Source: Rhizophagus sp. LPA8_4_AMF
Taxonomy: Eukaryota > Glomeromycota > Glomeromycetes > Glomerales > Glomeraceae
NCBI GenBank assembly: GCA_021464525.1
Contig: JADRCO010000195.1
Span: 1-44,158 of the forward strand
Length of the DNA: 44,158 nt
Reading direction: 5' to 3'
Shown: piece by piece, positions 43,483-44,158 of the stretch
Numbering within the stretch: position 1 is the first letter of the stretch
Layout of the letters: each line of letters begins with the position of its first letter
Translations under genes and position numbers: made by a program
Notes under the pieces: model-generated
What the model saw: only the letters and a program-made list of their open reading frames with translations
What the model was told of the DNA's origin: nothing
Databases searched by the model: none

Positions 43483-43915
43483 AAAGAGAAAAGGAGGAGT
43501 CCAAAAAAGAGGAGTCTGAAAAAATAAGAAATCCGAAAAAAAATGAGCAATTAAAAAAAAAGAGAAGTCAAAAAAAAAATTTATAATTTCATCAGAAATG
43601 ATGTAACACACGTAAGACTGAAGAAAAGAGAGGACCTAAGAACTGAAAAAAAAGAAAAAGAGAAGTCCTAGAAAAAACAAAAGTCTGAAAAGATAAAAAG
43701 CCTGAAAAAATAAGAAGTCCAAAAAAAAATGAGCAGTCAAAAAAAAAGTAGTCAAAAAAATAGTTTTTTATAATTTCTATCAGAAATGATGTAAATACGT
43801 ACGTAAAGACTGAAGAAAAGAAGGGACCTAAGAACTGAAGAAAAAGAAAAATACACTCGTAAAGACTGAAGAAAAAAGAGGACTTAAGGACTGAAAGAAA
43901 AATAAACCTAACAAA
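43483..43915 (+). repeat. Purine-rich nested tandem repeat, period about 187 bases
   Basis: Two copies of a block (TCTGAAAAAATAAGAAATCC.., TGAGCA.T.AAAAAAA, ATCAGAAATGATGTAA, GACTGAAGAAAAGA.AGGGACC) start near 43,515 and 43,701. A third partial copy of CGTAAAGACTGAAGAAAA lies 54 bases after the second. The smaller unit is GAAGTCC(A)n. Long minus-strand frames here (43,408-43,918) are T/F-rich shadows of the repeat. Confidence 0.75.
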
Positions 43916-43977
43916 CAAAAAGCGGTATTGAAGGCTTATTTATATTATTTATGTTATGTATGACAGGACCCGTTCAC

Positions 43978-44083
43978 ATTACCAACAATCATTTTACCGA
44001 CAATCATTTTACCAACACTCATTTTACCGACAGGTACATTTTACCGACAATCATACATATTACCGACAATCATTTTACCGACA
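43978..44083 (+). repeat. 15-base minisatellite ATTTTACCGACAATC
   Basis: About seven imperfect copies, some with AACACTC for GACAATC and two with 2-4 extra bases (CAGGTAC, AATCATAC). It is near the right edge, so it may be the subterminal repeat of an element that continues outside the window. Confidence 0.8.
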
Positions 44084-44158
44084 AAAAAATATTGATGTAA
44101 TTTATACGTATGTAATAAATAGAAATATTTATCTATTTATTTTGGTTTTATTATTATT

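Noticed and set aside
43408..43918. Two long Phe/Ser-rich minus-strand frames
   Set aside because: They are reverse readings of the purine-rich tandem repeat; composition explains the lack of stops.

Overview
The window looks like nuclear DNA of an arbuscular mycorrhizal fungus (Glomeromycotina, most like Rhizophagus). The evidence is very high A+T content, many short GT-AG introns of about 70-110 bases, lineage-typical tyrosine-kinase-like (TKL) kinases fused to Sel1 repeats, a zinc-ribbon TKL-type kinase, a RecQ-type helicase relic and dense small inverted-repeat elements. The species assignment is inference; no marker gene is present.

Left part (1-19,500): a tandem array of four kinase-Sel1 genes on the + strand, repeating about every 4.8-5.2 kb. 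Each gene has five exons with the same intron positions: N-lobe, helix alphaC, hinge to HRD, catalytic/activation segment to helix alphaG, and C-lobe end plus six Sel1 repeats. Copy 1 enters the window inside intron 1 and carries a 1-base frameshift. Copy 2 is intact but uses a shifted splice acceptor. Copy 3 is intact but has HCD instead of HRD. Copy 4 has RRD and an 11-base deletion that stops the kinase. The spacers are also duplicated. Comparing spacers reveals insertions: a 0.93-kb element with degenerate GGCTCGAGCC-rich ends (2,635-3,568), a pogo-like MITE (4,066-4,215), a 1.8-kb insertion before copy 3 (8,203-9,997) and a CCCTRTAAAAAA MITE before copy 4. Spacer-type sequence continues past copy 4 to about 19.5 kb without another gene.

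Middle part (19.5-26.5 kb): a VIT/von Willebrand A protein gene in six visible exons, with a degenerate metal site and no convincing first exon, then a six-exon SPRY protein gene of RanBPM type.

From 26.4 to 32.5 kb I see no gene, only MITEs, inverted repeats and a strand-asymmetric purine-rich tract. From 32.5 to 35.1 kb the minus strand holds a coiled-coil ORF, a broken ORF relic and a decayed RecQ-type helicase whose upstream end lies next to a foldback element.

Right part (36-44 kb): two roughly 0.7-kb direct repeats about 5.5 kb apart flank a lysine-free, arginine-rich 85-residue protein gene (+) and a zinc-ribbon kinase gene (-). That kinase lacks the catalytic aspartate (HGN for HRD), so it is probably a pseudokinase. 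The window ends in purine-rich tandem repeats and a 15-base minisatellite.

Working together: the kinase-Sel1 proteins probably couple a signalling domain to a scaffold. The array shows birth-and-death evolution, with likely sequence exchange between copies, repeated mobile insertions and independent loss or change of catalytic residues.
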